Shown: positions 29,615-40,208 of the stretch, in pieces | Position numbering within the stretch: the first letter of the stretch is position 1 | How the letters are laid out: each line of letters starts with the position of its first letter | DNA from: Thermomonas paludicola | GTDB taxonomy: Bacteria > Pseudomonadota > Gammaproteobacteria > Xanthomonadales > Xanthomonadaceae | Direction: 5' to 3' | NCBI RefSeq assembly: GCF_024498955.1 | Contig: NZ_CP093311.1 | Coordinates: 1,240,001 to 1,304,000, forward strand | Length of the DNA stretch: 64,000 bases | Program-made: the position numbers and the translations under genes | Notes under the pieces: generated by a model | The model's database searches: none | What the model saw: only the letters and a program-made list of their open reading frames with translations | Told to the model about the DNA's origin: nothing

Positions 29615-32600
29615 TCAGGTCTCATGGCGCCTGCCTGAAGGACGTGCAACCGTGGGCTTGCCCGGTACCTGCAGCTGCCTGTGTTTGATCAACAGATAGA
29701 GCACGGGTATCACCACCAGCGTCAGCACCGTGGAGGACACCATTCCGCCCACCATTGGCGCAGCGATGCGCCGCATGACCTCCGCGCCGGTGCCGTGGCT
29801 CCACATGATCGGCAGCAGGCCGGCCATGATCGCCACCACCGTCATCATCTTCGGCCGCACGCGTTCCACCGCGCCGGCGACGATGGCCCCGTGCAGATCG
29901 CTGGCCGAGAGCGGGCGTCCTTCCGTCCGGCAGCGCGCCTTGGCTTCCTCCAGCGCATGATCAAGGTAGAGCAGCATCACCACGCCGGTTTCTGCGGCCA
30001 CGCCCGCCAGTGCGATGAAGCCCACCGCGACCGCGACGCTGAGCTGGTAGTCCAGCAGCCACAGCAACCAGATGCCTCCGATCAACGCGAACGGCACCGA
30101 CAGCATCACGATCAGTGATTCGGTGACGCGCCGGAAGTTGAGGTAGAGCAGCAGGAAAATCAACGCCAGCGTAAACGGGATGACAATCCGCATGCGCGCG
30201 ATTGCCCGCTGCATGTATTCGTACTGGCCACTCCAGCTGACGTAGGTGCCGGCGGGCAGCTTCACCGATTCCGCCACCGCCTGCTGCGCCCGATGAACGT
30301 AGGCGCCGAGGTCGCTCTCGCGGGTGTCCACGTAAATGTAGGCGGCCAGTTGCGCGTTCTCGGTGCGGATCGACGGCGCGCCCTGGCGAATGGCGAGCGT
30401 GGCCAGTTCGCCCAGCGGCACCTGCGCGCCATCCGGCGTGGCCACCAGCACCTGCTGCGCGATCCGTTCGGGGGTGTCGCGCAGGTCGCGCGGGTAGCGC
30501 ACGATCACCCCGAAGCGCTCGCGGCCTTCCACCGTGGTCGTCACCAGCTGGCCGCCCAGCGCGCTGGCGACCACGTCCTGCACCTCGCCCACCGACAGCC
30601 CGTAGCGGGCCAATTGCGCAAGGTCGGGCGTGATGTCGAGATAGTAGCCACCGGTCAGGCGCTCGGCGTAGGCGCTGGTGGTGCCGGGCACCTTGCGCAC
30701 CGCGGATTCGATTGCGCGCGAGACCTGCTCCAGCTGGCTCTGGCTGTTGCCGAACACCTTGATCCCCACCGGCGTGCGGATGCCGGTGGAGAGCATGTCG
30801 GCGCGCGCCTTGATCGGCATCGTCCACGAGTTGGCAACGCCCGGGAACTGCAGCGCCTTGTCCATCTCCGCGATCAGCTTGTCCACCGTCATGCCGTCGC
30901 GCCACTGGTCTTCCGGCTTGAGGTTGATGGTGGTTTCGAACATCTCCAGCGGCGCCGGGTCGGTGGCGGTCATTGCGCGGCCGGCCTTGCCGAATACCGA
31001 TTCCACCTCCGGGAACGACTTGATGATGCGGTCCTGCTGCTGCAGCAGCTTCTGCGCCTGCGTGACCGACAGGCCGGGCAGGGTGGTGGGCATGTACAGC
31101 AGGCTGCCTTCGTTGAGGGCCGGCATGAATTCGCTGCCCAGTTTCGAAGCCGGCCACAGCGAGGCCAGCAGCACCAGCCCGGCCACGCCGAGGGTGAGCG
31201 CGCGGTGTTTCAGCACGCCGTGGATGACCGGGCGATACAGTCCGATCAGCAGGCGGTTCACCGGGTTCCTGTGCTCGGGCACGATCTTGCCGCGCACGAA
31301 CAGCAGCATCAGCACAGGCACCAGCGTCACCGACAGCAGCGCGCCGCCGGCCATGGCGAAGGTCTTGGTGAACGCCAGCGGCTTGAACAACCGGCCTTCC
31401 TGCGCTTCCAGCGCGAACACCGGCAGGAACGAGACGGTGATGATCAGCAGGCTGAAGAACAGCGCCGGCCCCACTTCGCGGCAGGCATCGACAATCATCT
31501 GCGCGCGCGGCTTGCTGCCATCGTCGCGCTCCAGGTGCTTGTGCGCGTTCTCGATCATCACGATGGCGGCATCGACCATCGCCCCGATGGCAATCGCAAT
31601 GCCGCCCAGGCTCATGATGTTCGAGTTCATGCCCAGCGCACGCATGGCGATGAACGCGACCAGCACCCCGACCGGCAGCATGATGATCGCCACCAGCGCG
31701 CTGCGCACGTGGAACAGGAACAGCACGCAGACCAGCGCCACGATCACGCTTTCCTCCAGCAGCGTGGTGCGCAGGGTGGCGATCGCGCGATCGATCAGCT
31801 GCGAGCGGTCGTACACGCTGCGGATGCTGACGCCTTCCGGCAGGCCGGACTGGATCTCCCGCAGCTTCTCCTTCACCGCGCCGATCACCGCGCGGGCGTT
31901 TTCGCCGTAGCGGGCAATCGCTATCCCGCCCACCGCCTCGCCTTCGCCATCGAGTTCGGCGATGCCGCGACGTTCGTCCGGCACCAGCTCGACATTGGCG
32001 ACATCGCGCACCAGCACCGGCACGCCGCCTTCGGCCTTCACCACCAGCTGCTCGATGTCGCCGATGCCGCGCAGGTAGCCGCGCCCGCGCAGCATGTACT
32101 CGGTCTCGGCGAGCTCCAGCGTGCGGCCGCCGACATCGCGGTTGCTGGCCGCGATCACCTCGCCGACGCGGGCCAGCGGGATGCCGTATTCGCGCAGCTT
32201 GACCGGGTCCACGGTGACCGAATACTGGCGCACGAAACCGCCGATGCTGGCCACTTCGGCCACCCCGTGCGCGGCGGTGAGTGGATAGCGCACGAACCAG
32301 TCCTGCAGTGCGCGCAGCTGGTCCAGCGAGTGGCGTTTGCTCTCCAGCACGTACTGGTACACCCAGCCCACGCCGGTGGCATCCGGGCCCAGCATGGGGG
32401 TGACCCCGGCCGGCAGCTGGCGCCCGGCGGCGCTGAGGTATTCCAGCACCCGCGAGCGCGCCCAGTACAGATCGGTGCCGTCTTCGAAAATCACGTACAC
32501 GAAGGACGACCCGAAGTAGGAGAAGCCGCGCACCACCTTGGCTTTCGGCACCGCCAACAGCGCCGTGGTCAGCGGATAGGTGATCTGGTTCTCCACCACC

Positions 32601-32776
32601 TGCGGCGCCTGTCCCGGCGCCTCGGTATAGACGATGACCTGTACGTCGGACAGGTCGGGTTGGGCGTCCAGCGGGGTGCGCAGGAGCGCGTGGATGCCGC
32701 CGGCGGTGAGCGCCAGTGCCAGCACCAGCACCAGGAACACGTGTCGCGCCGACCATTCGATGATCCGGGTCAGCAT
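29615..32776 (-). CDS. cusA: CusA/CzcA-type heavy-metal RND efflux pump
   Basis: Inner-membrane proton-driven transporter of 1053 residues that exports metal ions from periplasm or cytoplasm through the CusCBA tripartite complex. Twelve transmembrane helices and two large periplasmic loops are evident. The heavy-metal RND helix 4 region reads GGIAIAIGAMVDAAIVMIEN. Neighbours and the CueR-type promoter point to copper/silver rather than cobalt-zinc-cadmium. It starts one base after the cusB stop. Confidence 0.93.
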   Translation of the reverse strand: MLTRIIEWSARHVFLVLVLALALTAGGIHALLRTPLDAQPDLSDVQVIVYTEAPGQAPQVVENQITYPLTTALLAVPKAKVVRGFSYFGSSFVYVIFEDGTDLYWARSRVLEYLSAAGRQLPAGVTPMLGPDATGVGWVYQYVLESKRHSLDQLRALQDWFVRYPLTAAHGVAEVASIGGFVRQYSVTVDPVKLREYGIPLARVGEVIAASNRDVGGRTLELAETEYMLRGRGYLRGIGDIEQLVVKAEGGVPVLVRDVANVELVPDERRGIAELDGEGEAVGGIAIARYGENARAVIGAVKEKLREIQSGLPEGVSIRSVYDRSQLIDRAIATLRTTLLEESVIVALVCVLFLFHVRSALVAIIMLPVGVLVAFIAMRALGMNSNIMSLGGIAIAIGAMVDAAIVMIENAHKHLERDDGSKPRAQMIVDACREVGPALFFSLLIITVSFLPVFALEAQEGRLFKPLAFTKTFAMAGGALLSVTLVPVLMLLFVRGKIVPEHRNPVNRLLIGLYRPVIHGVLKHRALTLGVAGLVLLASLWPASKLGSEFMPALNEGSLLYMPTTLPGLSVTQAQKLLQQQDRIIKSFPEVESVFGKAGRAMTATDPAPLEMFETTINLKPEDQWRDGMTVDKLIAEMDKALQFPGVANSWTMPIKARADMLSTGIRTPVGIKVFGNSQSQLEQVSRAIESAVRKVPGTTSAYAERLTGGYYLDITPDLAQLARYGLSVGEVQDVVASALGGQLVTTTVEGRERFGVIVRYPRDLRDTPERIAQQVLVATPDGAQVPLGELATLAIRQGAPSIRTENAQLAAYIYVDTRESDLGAYVHRAQQAVAESVKLPAGTYVSWSGQYEYMQRAIARMRIVIPFTLALIFLLLYLNFRRVTESLIVMLSVPFALIGGIWLLWLLDYQLSVAVAVGFIALAGVAAETGVVMLLYLDHALEEAKARCRTEGRPLSASDLHGAIVAGAVERVRPKMMTVVAIMAGLLPIMWSHGTGAEVMRRIAAPMVGGMVSSTVLTLVVIPVLYLLIKHRQLQVPGKPTVARPSGRRHET

Positions 32777-32777
32777 G

Positions 32778-34187
32778 TCAGTGCTCCATGCCGGACATGT
32801 CGTGGCCGCTCATGTCGTGGCCGGCGTGCGGGTCGGGCGCGGGGGGTGCGTGGCCGGCGTGCGGGCTGGCTTTCGGGGCGTCCGCGGCGGGTTGCACAGG
32901 CAGCGCGTGCTCACGCCTGTCGTGCGCGGCCGGCGCCACGTCGGCTGGCGGCGCCATGGCGCTCAGGGCGCCGCGCAGATTGCTTTCGGAATCGATCAGG
33001 AAATTGCCTGCCACGACCACGCGTTCGCCTTCGCGCAGGCCATCCAGCACTTCGATGCGCTCGCCATTGCGCTGGCCAATCACCACCGGTCGCGGTGAAA
33101 ATCGCCCCGTTGCCACTTCAACCAGCACGATCTGGCGCTCGCCGGAATCGATCAGCGCCGACCGCGGGATGGCCAGCACACGGGTACCGTCATCGCCGGC
33201 GAGCGTGACGTTGCCGAACAGCCCCGGACGCAGCCGGCCGTCCGGGTTCTTCAGTTCCACCCGCACCGCCAGGCTGCGCGTTGCCGCATCCAGGGTGGGT
33301 TGCAGGAATCCCACCTTGCCGGCAAAGGTTTGCCCCGGCAGTGCCGGCGTGGCGAAGCTGGCAGGCTGGCCAAGCCGCACCTGGCTGATCTGCGTTGCAG
33401 GCACGTTGGCGATCACCCAAACCGTGGACAGGTCGGCGAGGCGCAGCAGGGTGTCGCCGGCGACGAAGCGCGTGCCTTGCACCACGGGCTTGTCCACGAT
33501 CACGCCGCTGGCCGGGGCGGTGATGGTCAGGTTTCCAGGGGGAAGATGGGCGATGTGTTCCAGTTGCGCTTCGCTGATGTCCCAGTTGCGCAGGCGGCGC
33601 TTGGCGGCGTCGCGCAGGCGGCGCATCGACTGCACGCTGGCGGCGTCGCCGCCCTGCAGCTGGCGAAGGGCCGCGTCGGCCACGCGGTAGTCTTCCTGCG
33701 CCGCCAGCAATTGCGGGCTGTACACGGTGGCAAGCGGCTGGCCACGCCGAACCGCCATGCCGGTCTGGTTGGCTTGCAGGGTTTCCACCCAGCCGTCGAA
33801 GCGCGGGGCGATCACGTGCAGCGAGGCCTCATCCACGGTGATGGTGCCGCTGGCCAGGATGCCAGTGCGCAGCGCTTCCCGTCGCACTGCTTCGGTGCGC
33901 ACGCCCAGTGCCTGGATTTTTTCCGGCGGCAGCGCCACGGTACCGGGCGCTGACGACGCTTCGTCATCGGCATAGACCGGGATGTAATCCATCCCCATGT
34001 CGTCTTTCTTCGGCACCGGCGAGGTATCGGGCAGGCCCATCGGATTGCGGTAATACAGCGGCTTGCGCGCGGCCGGCGCAGCGGCGGTGGCGGGTTTGGC
34101 GGGCGTCGTCAGCCGGCCCAGCGCGATGCCGCTGCCCAGCGCGACGATCAGGCCGGTGGCGATCAGGATTCCGTGGGAATGCTTCAT
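32778..34187 (-). CDS. cusB: CusB-type periplasmic adaptor
   Basis: Membrane-fusion protein of 469 residues linking pump and outer-membrane channel. It has an N-terminal membrane anchor, a heavy-metal-binding block (YYRNPMGLPDTSPVPKKDDM) like that of CusB, a lipoyl/hairpin region and a beta-barrel domain. The C-terminal tail is histidine/methionine-rich (HAGHDMSGHDMSGMEH), probably a copper-binding extension. The start at 34187 overlaps the cusC stop by ATGA; an open frame further upstream is inside cusC. Confidence 0.92.
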   Translation of the reverse strand: MKHSHGILIATGLIVALGSGIALGRLTTPAKPATAAAPAARKPLYYRNPMGLPDTSPVPKKDDMGMDYIPVYADDEASSAPGTVALPPEKIQALGVRTEAVRREALRTGILASGTITVDEASLHVIAPRFDGWVETLQANQTGMAVRRGQPLATVYSPQLLAAQEDYRVADAALRQLQGGDAASVQSMRRLRDAAKRRLRNWDISEAQLEHIAHLPPGNLTITAPASGVIVDKPVVQGTRFVAGDTLLRLADLSTVWVIANVPATQISQVRLGQPASFATPALPGQTFAGKVGFLQPTLDAATRSLAVRVELKNPDGRLRPGLFGNVTLAGDDGTRVLAIPRSALIDSGERQIVLVEVATGRFSPRPVVIGQRNGERIEVLDGLREGERVVVAGNFLIDSESNLRGALSAMAPPADVAPAAHDRREHALPVQPAADAPKASPHAGHAPPAPDPHAGHDMSGHDMSGMEH

Positions 34188-35482
34188 GGGGTGTCTCCTT
34201 CGAGGGCGCGCACGCCGGCGGCGCCGAGCAGTTCGTCGCGGGTTGCATCGAGATGGGCGAGCCGAGCGTCTTGCCACTGGGTCAGCGCGTCGAGCAGGGC
34301 GTTGAAGTCCACGTCGCCGACCTGGTAGCTGGCGAGTGCGGAGTTGTAGTTGGCTTCGGCCTGCGGGATGCGGGTGGTTTCCAGCAGACGGCGCTGGCGT
34401 TGCGCGCTGCGCCACTGCACCCATGCCACGCCCAGTTGGCCGCCCAGCGTCGTCTGTTGCGCGTCGGCACGCGCTTGCGCAGCATCCCGCAGACGCCGCG
34501 CCTCGTCTTCGCGTGCGGCCAGCGCACGCCGCTGCAACGGCAGTTCCACTTCCAGCATCAGGTCAAAGCCGTCGATGCGATGGCCGCGCTGCATCGCGCC
34601 GATGCCGATGGATACATCCGGCCAGCGTTCGCGCTGGCGCAACCGCAGGGTGTCCTGTGCGGCGAGTATCTGGGCCTGTGCGGCTTGCAGGGCGGGATGC
34701 GCGCGCGTGTCCAGTGTCGCCAGTGCATCGCCCAGGGTGGCGCTGGCCACCGCGATCTGCGGTGGTTCCCGCGCCGGCGACAGTGCGGCGTCGGCGCGCC
34801 GGCCCAGCAGCAGGTTGAGCAGCATGCCGGCCTCGTTGCCCAGTTCTTCCAGCACGATGCGCTGGCCTTGCACGCGGGTTGTTTCCACCTGTGCCCGGAT
34901 CGCGTCCTGCTGCGGCACCATGCCCAGCGCGTAGCGCACGCCGGCGATCTCTTCCAGCTTTCGCAGAAGCACGATCTGGTCATCGAGCAGCTGCAGCGCC
35001 TGCCCGGCGTGCCAGTAGCGCACGTAGGCCGCATCTGCCTGCGCCAGCAGATCCAGGGCGGTGGCATCACGACGTGCGCCAAGCGCCTGCGCATTTTGCT
35101 CGGCAATTCCGCGCGCCAGCCCACGCTTGCCCCACAGCGGAATGCGCTGGCGCAGTTGGTAGCGGGTGTTGCCGACGTTGGCCGGCAGCAGGTCGGGATG
35201 ACTGGGCGAGATACCCTGCAGCAGGATCTCGGCGCTGGGATTGGGCAGGCTGCCGGCGGAGACGGTCAGCGCCTGCGCGGCCTCGGTTTCCGCCTGCTGC
35301 GCGCGCAATTCGGGATTGTGCGCCAGCAGCCAGTCGTGGATGGAGGCCACGTCGGCGCCAGGTGGCGTGCCCGCGGCGTATTGGGCGGACGCAGGGAAGG
35401 CAAGCAGCAGGCAGGCAAACGCCAGCCAGCGCGCTCGCGCGGCGACGATGCGACGCGCACCGCCAATCAATGGAAATTGCAT
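34184..35482 (-). CDS. cusC: CusC-type outer-membrane channel (TolC family)
   Basis: Outer-membrane efflux protein of 432 residues. The signal peptide ends FPASAQY. The long alpha-helical repeats typical of the OEP fold follow (ALTVSAGSLPNPSAEILLQG, QAEANYNSALASYQVGDVDF). No lipobox. First of the three structural genes, with a small exported protein upstream. The start at 35482 gives a normal signal peptide; the open frame extends 20 codons further without signal character. Confidence 0.88.
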   Translation of the reverse strand: MQFPLIGGARRIVAARARWLAFACLLLAFPASAQYAAGTPPGADVASIHDWLLAHNPELRAQQAETEAAQALTVSAGSLPNPSAEILLQGISPSHPDLLPANVGNTRYQLRQRIPLWGKRGLARGIAEQNAQALGARRDATALDLLAQADAAYVRYWHAGQALQLLDDQIVLLRKLEEIAGVRYALGMVPQQDAIRAQVETTRVQGQRIVLEELGNEAGMLLNLLLGRRADAALSPAREPPQIAVASATLGDALATLDTRAHPALQAAQAQILAAQDTLRLRQRERWPDVSIGIGAMQRGHRIDGFDLMLEVELPLQRRALAAREDEARRLRDAAQARADAQQTTLGGQLGVAWVQWRSAQRQRRLLETTRIPQAEANYNSALASYQVGDVDFNALLDALTQWQDARLAHLDATRDELLGAAGVRALEGDTP

Positions 35483-35583
35483 GTTCAACCTCGACCAGGC
35501 CTGCGGAGCCGCCGCGCGATGGCGCACGCGCGGCACGACCACGGTGATGCGCTGGCATCACCGCCAGTGGCGGGGGTCAGGGA

Positions 35584-35991
35584 TCAAATCAGCAGCAGTG
35601 CCGCAGGATGCGCGGTTGGGCGGTGCCATGGGATGGCAGGCGGGGAGTCCACGCGCCGCAATGTCGCCTGCGCGGGCGACACCCAGGCGATGACCGGAGG
35701 CGGCACCAGTGCCGGCAACGCCGGCAGTGCCGGAATGCGCGCCGTGTCGGGGCTGGGGACAGCCTGATCGCAATGCGCCGCGCACATGCTCTGGTTGTTG
35801 CTGGCCGGGGCCGGGGTCTCGTGGCAGTGCGCGGTGTGCCCGCCCATTTGCATGGGTTGCGCAGCGACGGGCAGCAATGGCGACGTCATTGCGCATGCGA
35901 CGTGCCAAGCCAGCGCCGTCTGCGACCACAGCAGCGCCAGCATCATCACGAGGGTGATGCGCAGGCGCAGTCTGTGGCGGAGCGGTTTCAT
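35584..35991 (-). CDS. small exported Cys/His/Met-rich protein at head of cus operon
   Basis: A 135-residue exported protein. The signal peptide is at residues 1-28 (LRITLVMMLALLWSQTALAW), followed by a segment with likely metal ligands (PMQMGGHTAHCHETP, SMCAAHCDQAV) and a proline-rich C-terminus. Similar small proteins accompany copper-resistance operons, but I do not recognise a named family. Its promoter is the CueR-type site at 36037-36067, so it is the first gene of the cus operon. A periplasmic copper chaperone or sensor is the simplest guess. Confidence 0.7.
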   Translation of the reverse strand: MKPLRHRLRLRITLVMMLALLWSQTALAWHVACAMTSPLLPVAAQPMQMGGHTAHCHETPAPASNNQSMCAAHCDQAVPSPDTARIPALPALPALVPPPVIAWVSPAQATLRRVDSPPAIPWHRPTAHPAALLLI

Positions 35992-36036
35992 GGGACGGAG
36001 GATAACCGGGAACAGGGGCGAGGGCAGCGCGTCGCC

Positions 36037-36067
36037 AGTGTTGACCTTCCCGTTGGGGGAAGGTCAA
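36037..36067 (-). promoter_or_regulatory. CueR-type promoter and operator of the cus operon
   Basis: Inverted repeat TTGACCTTCC, seven bases, GGAAGGTCAA at 36041-36067. On the minus strand TTGACC and AACACT are separated by 19 bases, the stretched spacing of MerR-family promoters. The same core (ACCTTCC-7-GGAAGGT) occurs before copA. Confidence 0.85.
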
Positions 36068-36078
36068 GCAGGAAGCCT

Positions 36079-38463
36079 TCAGGCCTTGGCGTTTGCCAGT
36101 GCCAGCCAGGTATCCACCACGGTGTCCGGGTTCAGCGATACCGATTCGATCCCCTGTTCCATCAGCCACAGCGCAAGGTCCGGATGGTCGCTGGGGCCTT
36201 GTCCGCAGATGCCGATGTATTTTCCCCTGGCGCGGGCCGCCTGAATGGCCATCGACAGCAGCTTCTTGACCGCCGGATTGCGCTCGTCGAACAGCCCGGC
36301 CACGATCGCCGAATCGCGATCCAGGCCGAGGGTGAGCTGGGTCATGTCGTTGGAGCCGATCGAGAAACCGTCGAACAGTTCGAGGAATTCGTCCGCCAGC
36401 AGCGCGTTCGATGGCACCTCGCACATCATGATGATCTTCAACCCGCCGTCGCCCTGCTTCAGGCCGTTTTCGGCCAGCACCTCAAGCACCTTGCGGCCTT
36501 CGTCCACGGTGCGCACGAACGGGATCATCACCCACAGGTTGGTCAACCCCATGTCCTCGCGCACGCGCTTGACCGCTTTGCATTCCAGCGCGAAGGCGTC
36601 CTTGAACGATGCGTCGATGTAACGCGACGCGCCGCGGAAGCCGATCATCGGGTTTTCTTCGTGCGGCTCGTAACGTGCGCCGCCGATCAGGTTGGCATAT
36701 TCATTGGACTTGAAATCCGACAGCCGCACGATCACCGGATTCGGCGCCACCGATGCGGTGATGGTGGCGATGCCTTCCTTCAGTCGCTCGATGTAGAACT
36801 CCACCGGCGAGGCATAGCCGGCGGTGCGCGCGTCGATCTTCGCCTTGGTCGCCGCATCCTGCGAGGCGTATTCCAGCAGCGCCCGGGGATGCACGCCAAT
36901 GTGGCTGGCGATGATCATTTCCAGGCGCGCCAGGCCAATGCCGGCATTGGGCAGCATGCCGAAGTCGAAGGCGCGGTCCGGGTTGGCCACGTTCATCATG
37001 ATCTTGAGCGGCGCCGGCGGCATGTTGCCGAGATCGGTGGTGGTGCGCTCGAAGGGCAGAGCGCCGGCATAGATGTAGCCGGTGTCGCCCTCGGCGCAGC
37101 TGACGGTGACGGCATCGCCGTCGTTGATCCGGTCCAGCGCGTCGCCGGTGCCGACCACGGCGGGCACGCCCAGCTCGCGGGCGATGATCGCCGCGTGGCA
37201 GGTGCGGCCACCGCGATTGGTGACGATGGCGGCGGAGCGTTTCATCACCGGCTCCCAATCGGGGTCGGTCATGTCGGCGATCAGCACGTCGCCGGGCTGC
37301 ACCCGGTTCATGTCGTCCAAAGAGCGCACCACGCGCGCGGTGCCGCTGCCGATCCTGCTGCCGATGGCGCGGCCTTCGGACAGCACCTCGCCACGTTGCT
37401 GCAGGGTGTAGCGTTCGATCTGGGTGGCGTGTGCGCGCGACTTCACCGTCTCCGGGCGCGCCTGCAGGATGTAGAGCTTGCCGGTGTGGCCGTCCTTGCC
37501 CCATTCGATGTCCATCGGGCGGCCGTAATGCTGTTCGATCACCAGCGCCTGCTTCGACAATTCCTCGACGTCCGCATCGGTGACCGAGAACTTGCCGCGC
37601 AGTGCGGCCGGCGTGTCCTCGGTGCGCACGCGTTCGCCCGGCGCGTCGGAATACACCATGCGCAGCTGCTTGCTGCCGAGGCTGCGGCGCAGGATGGCGG
37701 GCAAGCCCTGCTTGAGCGTGGGCTTGTACACGTAGAACTCGTCGGGGTTCACCGCGCCTTGCACGACCATCTCGCCCAGGCCATAACTGGAGGTGACGAA
37801 GACCACGTCGCGGAAACCGGATTCGGTATCCAGGGTGAACAGCACGCCGGACGCGCCGATGTCGGAGCGCACCATCAGCTGGATGCCCGCGGAGAGGAAC
37901 ACATCCTCGTGCTTGAACCCGTGGTGCACGCGATAGGCAATGGCGCGGTCGTTGTACAGGCTGGCGAAGACTTCCTTGACCTTGCGCACCACGTCGTCGG
38001 CGCCGGTCACGTTGAGGAAGGTTTCCTGCTGGCCGGCGAAGCTGGCATCGGGCAAATCTTCCGCCGTGGCCGAAGAGCGCACCGCCACCGCGATGTCTTG
38101 CGCACCGCTGTCGGCGCACAGCTTCGCGTAGGCGCTGCGGATGTCCTGGTCCAGTTCCGGCTGCAGCGGGGCGTCGATGACCCAGCCACGGATCTCCGCA
38201 CCGGCAGCGGTCAGCGCCGGGACATTCTCGACGTCGATGGCGGCCAAGCGATCGTAAATGCGCGCATGCAGGTCGTTATGGGCGATGAATGCCTTGAACG
38301 CGTCGGCGGTGGTGGCGAAGCCGCCCGGCACCGAGACGCCGAGACCTGACAGCTGGCCGATCATCTCGCCCAGCGAAGAGTTCTTGCCGCCCACCTGGGC
38401 GAGATCGGACAGGCGCAGGTCGTGCAGCCAAAGGACGTTGCTGGTCAAAGCGGGGCTGGTCAA
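36079..38463 (-). CDS. ppsA: phosphoenolpyruvate synthase
   Basis: Makes PEP from pyruvate and ATP for gluconeogenesis. The 794 residues include the N-terminal PEP/pyruvate-binding domain ([20 protein letters not shown]), the swivelling phosphohistidine domain ([20 protein letters not shown]) and the C-terminal PEP-utilising barrel ([36 protein letters not shown]). The TTG at 38463 is preferred as start: GGAG lies six bases upstream and the length then equals the family norm. A GTG at 38547 would lie on the promoter. Divergent from its regulator ppsR. Confidence 0.95.
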   Translation of the reverse strand: MTSPALTSNVLWLHDLRLSDLAQVGGKNSSLGEMIGQLSGLGVSVPGGFATTADAFKAFIAHNDLHARIYDRLAAIDVENVPALTAAGAEIRGWVIDAPLQPELDQDIRSAYAKLCADSGAQDIAVAVRSSATAEDLPDASFAGQQETFLNVTGADDVVRKVKEVFASLYNDRAIAYRVHHGFKHEDVFLSAGIQLMVRSDIGASGVLFTLDTESGFRDVVFVTSSYGLGEMVVQGAVNPDEFYVYKPTLKQGLPAILRRSLGSKQLRMVYSDAPGERVRTEDTPAALRGKFSVTDADVEELSKQALVIEQHYGRPMDIEWGKDGHTGKLYILQARPETVKSRAHATQIERYTLQQRGEVLSEGRAIGSRIGSGTARVVRSLDDMNRVQPGDVLIADMTDPDWEPVMKRSAAIVTNRGGRTCHAAIIARELGVPAVVGTGDALDRINDGDAVTVSCAEGDTGYIYAGALPFERTTTDLGNMPPAPLKIMMNVANPDRAFDFGMLPNAGIGLARLEMIIASHIGVHPRALLEYASQDAATKAKIDARTAGYASPVEFYIERLKEGIATITASVAPNPVIVRLSDFKSNEYANLIGGARYEPHEENPMIGFRGASRYIDASFKDAFALECKAVKRVREDMGLTNLWVMIPFVRTVDEGRKVLEVLAENGLKQGDGGLKIIMMCEVPSNALLADEFLELFDGFSIGSNDMTQLTLGLDRDSAIVAGLFDERNPAVKKLLSMAIQAARARGKYIGICGQGPSDHPDLALWLMEQGIESVSLNPDTVVDTWLALANAKA

Positions 38464-38558
38464 GGCGGGCTCCGTGGGGGCGTGTGCGGCGCTGGCGCGC
38501 GGGGGACGTGCAGGCGGTAATCCGGTTATTTTACCCCGAGCACTCACAAGGAATGTCC

Positions 38559-39380
38559 ATGGATGCCGTTCGTCCCGTGTTCTATGTCTCCGATGGCACC
38601 GGCATTACCGCCGAAACCATTGGTCACAGCCTGTTGACGCAGTTTGCAGGCCTGCAATTCACCACCGACCGCCTGCCGTTCGTGGACTCGCCGGAAAAAG
38701 CGCGCGAGGCTTCCCTGCGCGTGCGCGCGGCGGGTGAGGCCGCCGGCGTGCGCCCGGTGGTGGTGAATTCCTGCGTGGATGCCGAACTGAACCATATCCT
38801 TGCGGAAAGCGGGGCGCTGATGCTGGACGTATTTGCCCCGTTCATCGCACCGCTGGAGGCCGAGCTTGGCCAGGCGCGGAACGCGCATATCGGGCGCGCG
38901 CACGGCATCGTCGATTTCGACAGCTATCACCGGCGCATCAATGCGATGAACTACGCGTTGGCCCACGATGACGGCGTGAAGCCGGATTATTCCGAGGCCG
39001 ACTTGATCCTGGTGGCGGTGTCGCGCGCCGGCAAGACGCCCACCTGCGTCTACCTGGCACTGCACCACGGCGTGCGTGCTGCCAACTACCCGTTGACGCC
39101 AGAGGATCTGGAAAGCGAACGCCTGCCCGCGCTTCTGCGCCAGTACCGCAACAAGCTGTTCGGGCTGACCATCGACCCGGTGCGGCTGCACCAGATCCGC
39201 CAGGAGCGGCGCCCCAATTCGCGCTACGCGCAACTGGACACGTGTCGTCGCGAGGTGGCGCAGGCCGAGTCGATGTTGCGTCGCGAGGGCGTGGAATTGC
39301 TCAGCACCACGCACGCGTCCATCGAGGAAATCGCCAGCCGGGTCATGGGCCATCTGGGCATCAGCCGCGAGATGTATTGA
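38559..39380 (+). CDS. ppsR: PEP synthase regulatory kinase/pyrophosphorylase
   Basis: A 273-residue DUF299 protein that phosphorylates and dephosphorylates PpsA to switch it off and on. The P-loop-like motif [15 protein letters not shown] and the N-terminal [20 protein letters not shown] are diagnostic. Start chosen at 38559 with AAGGA six bases upstream. Divergent from ppsA across an AT-richer spacer containing TAAAAT-like boxes. Confidence 0.95.
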   Translation: MDAVRPVFYVSDGTGITAETIGHSLLTQFAGLQFTTDRLPFVDSPEKAREASLRVRAAGEAAGVRPVVVNSCVDAELNHILAESGALMLDVFAPFIAPLEAELGQARNAHIGRAHGIVDFDSYHRRINAMNYALAHDDGVKPDYSEADLILVAVSRAGKTPTCVYLALHHGVRAANYPLTPEDLESERLPALLRQYRNKLFGLTIDPVRLHQIRQERRPNSRYAQLDTCRREVAQAESMLRREGVELLSTTHASIEEIASRVMGHLGISREMY

Positions 39381-39476
39381 AGCGCAATGCGCCTGCGGCC
39401 ATCCACTCGAACCTAGGCCTCGATCCGCAATCCGTCAATCCTGCCGCAGCCTTCGGCGCGCGTGTAGGATCGAACC

Positions 39477-39962
39477 ATGAGCCTTGTCCTTGCCCGCCGT
39501 GTCCAGCGCCCCGTGCTCAGCCGCTTCGGCTGGCTGATGGGGCTGTATGCGGAGAACCACGCCCGCTTGCAGCGGCTGTTCGAAGTCGCGGATCTGGGCT
39601 GCGGCACCTATGCCTCGTCGATTGGCGATGGGCTGGACGTCAACCTCATCGTGATCGAGCAGCACGCCTACACCACCGAGCTGCGCATGAGCTATGGAAT
39701 GATCGATCCGCAAACGGGTCTGGCCGACCCATCCGCCAGCCTGCGGCTGTACCGGGATGCGCGCCAGGTCGAAGCCACGCATTGCTACATGGGACGGCGC
39801 TGGCAGGACGTGATCGGCATGTATCCGCCCCCGAGCCGCATCCTCGATCATCGTTTGCGGATGAACACGTTCCTCGGCAAATGGCTGCAATACCTTGCCG
39901 AGCAGGGCCACGGCGTGGCGACCTTGCGCAAGGATGGCGAGAAAGTTGGAATTGGTGCTTGA
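39477..39962 (+). CDS. DUF1249 family protein
   Basis: A 161-residue cytoplasmic protein of the DUF1249 (YqiB-like) family with no known activity. Recognisable blocks: YAENHARLQRLFEVADL, YTTELRMSYGM, ASLRLYRDARQVEA and NTFLGKWLQYL. It lies between ppsR and the tRNA pair. Confidence 0.75.
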   Translation: MSLVLARRVQRPVLSRFGWLMGLYAENHARLQRLFEVADLGCGTYASSIGDGLDVNLIVIEQHAYTTELRMSYGMIDPQTGLADPSASLRLYRDARQVEATHCYMGRRWQDVIGMYPPPSRILDHRLRMNTFLGKWLQYLAEQGHGVATLRKDGEKVGIGA

Positions 39963-40007
39963 CGGATCCCGATTTCCACCCCAGAATGCGCGTCTTTCCA
40001 GCCCCGT

Positions 40008-40083
40008 GGGGCCATAGCTCAGCTGGGAGAGCGCCTGCATGGCATGCAGGAGGTCGGCGGTTCGATCCCGCCTGGCTCCACCA
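40008..40083 (+). tRNA. tRNA-Ala(GGC)
   Basis: A 76-base cloverleaf including an encoded CCA. The acceptor stem GGGGCCA pairs with TGGCTCC (one G-T). The anticodon stem CCTGC/GCAGG carries loop ATGGCAT, anticodon GGC. The T arm reads GGCGGTTCGATCCCGCC. Confidence 0.97.
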
Positions 40084-40105
40084 TTTTCAAAACGTTTCCG
40101 GTTCT

Positions 40106-40181
40106 GTCCCCATCGTCTAGAGGCCTAGGACATTACCCTTTCACGGTAGCGACCGGGGTTCGAATCCCCGTGGGGACGCCA
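40106..40181 (+). tRNA. tRNA-Glu(TTC)
   Basis: A 76-base cloverleaf including CCA. The acceptor GTCCCCA pairs with TGGGGAC. The anticodon loop is CTTTCAC (anticodon TTC). The T arm is CGGGGTTCGAATCCCCG. It lies 22 bases after tRNA-Ala, probably in the same transcript. Confidence 0.97.
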
Positions 40182-40208
40182 TCTCGGAATCGGTCAACGT
40201 CGCAGCAG

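Noticed and set aside
30293-33208. 971-codon plus-strand frame opposite cusA and cusB
   Set aside because: Antisense artefact; His/Arg/Gln-rich with no recognisable domain, covering two clear RND genes.
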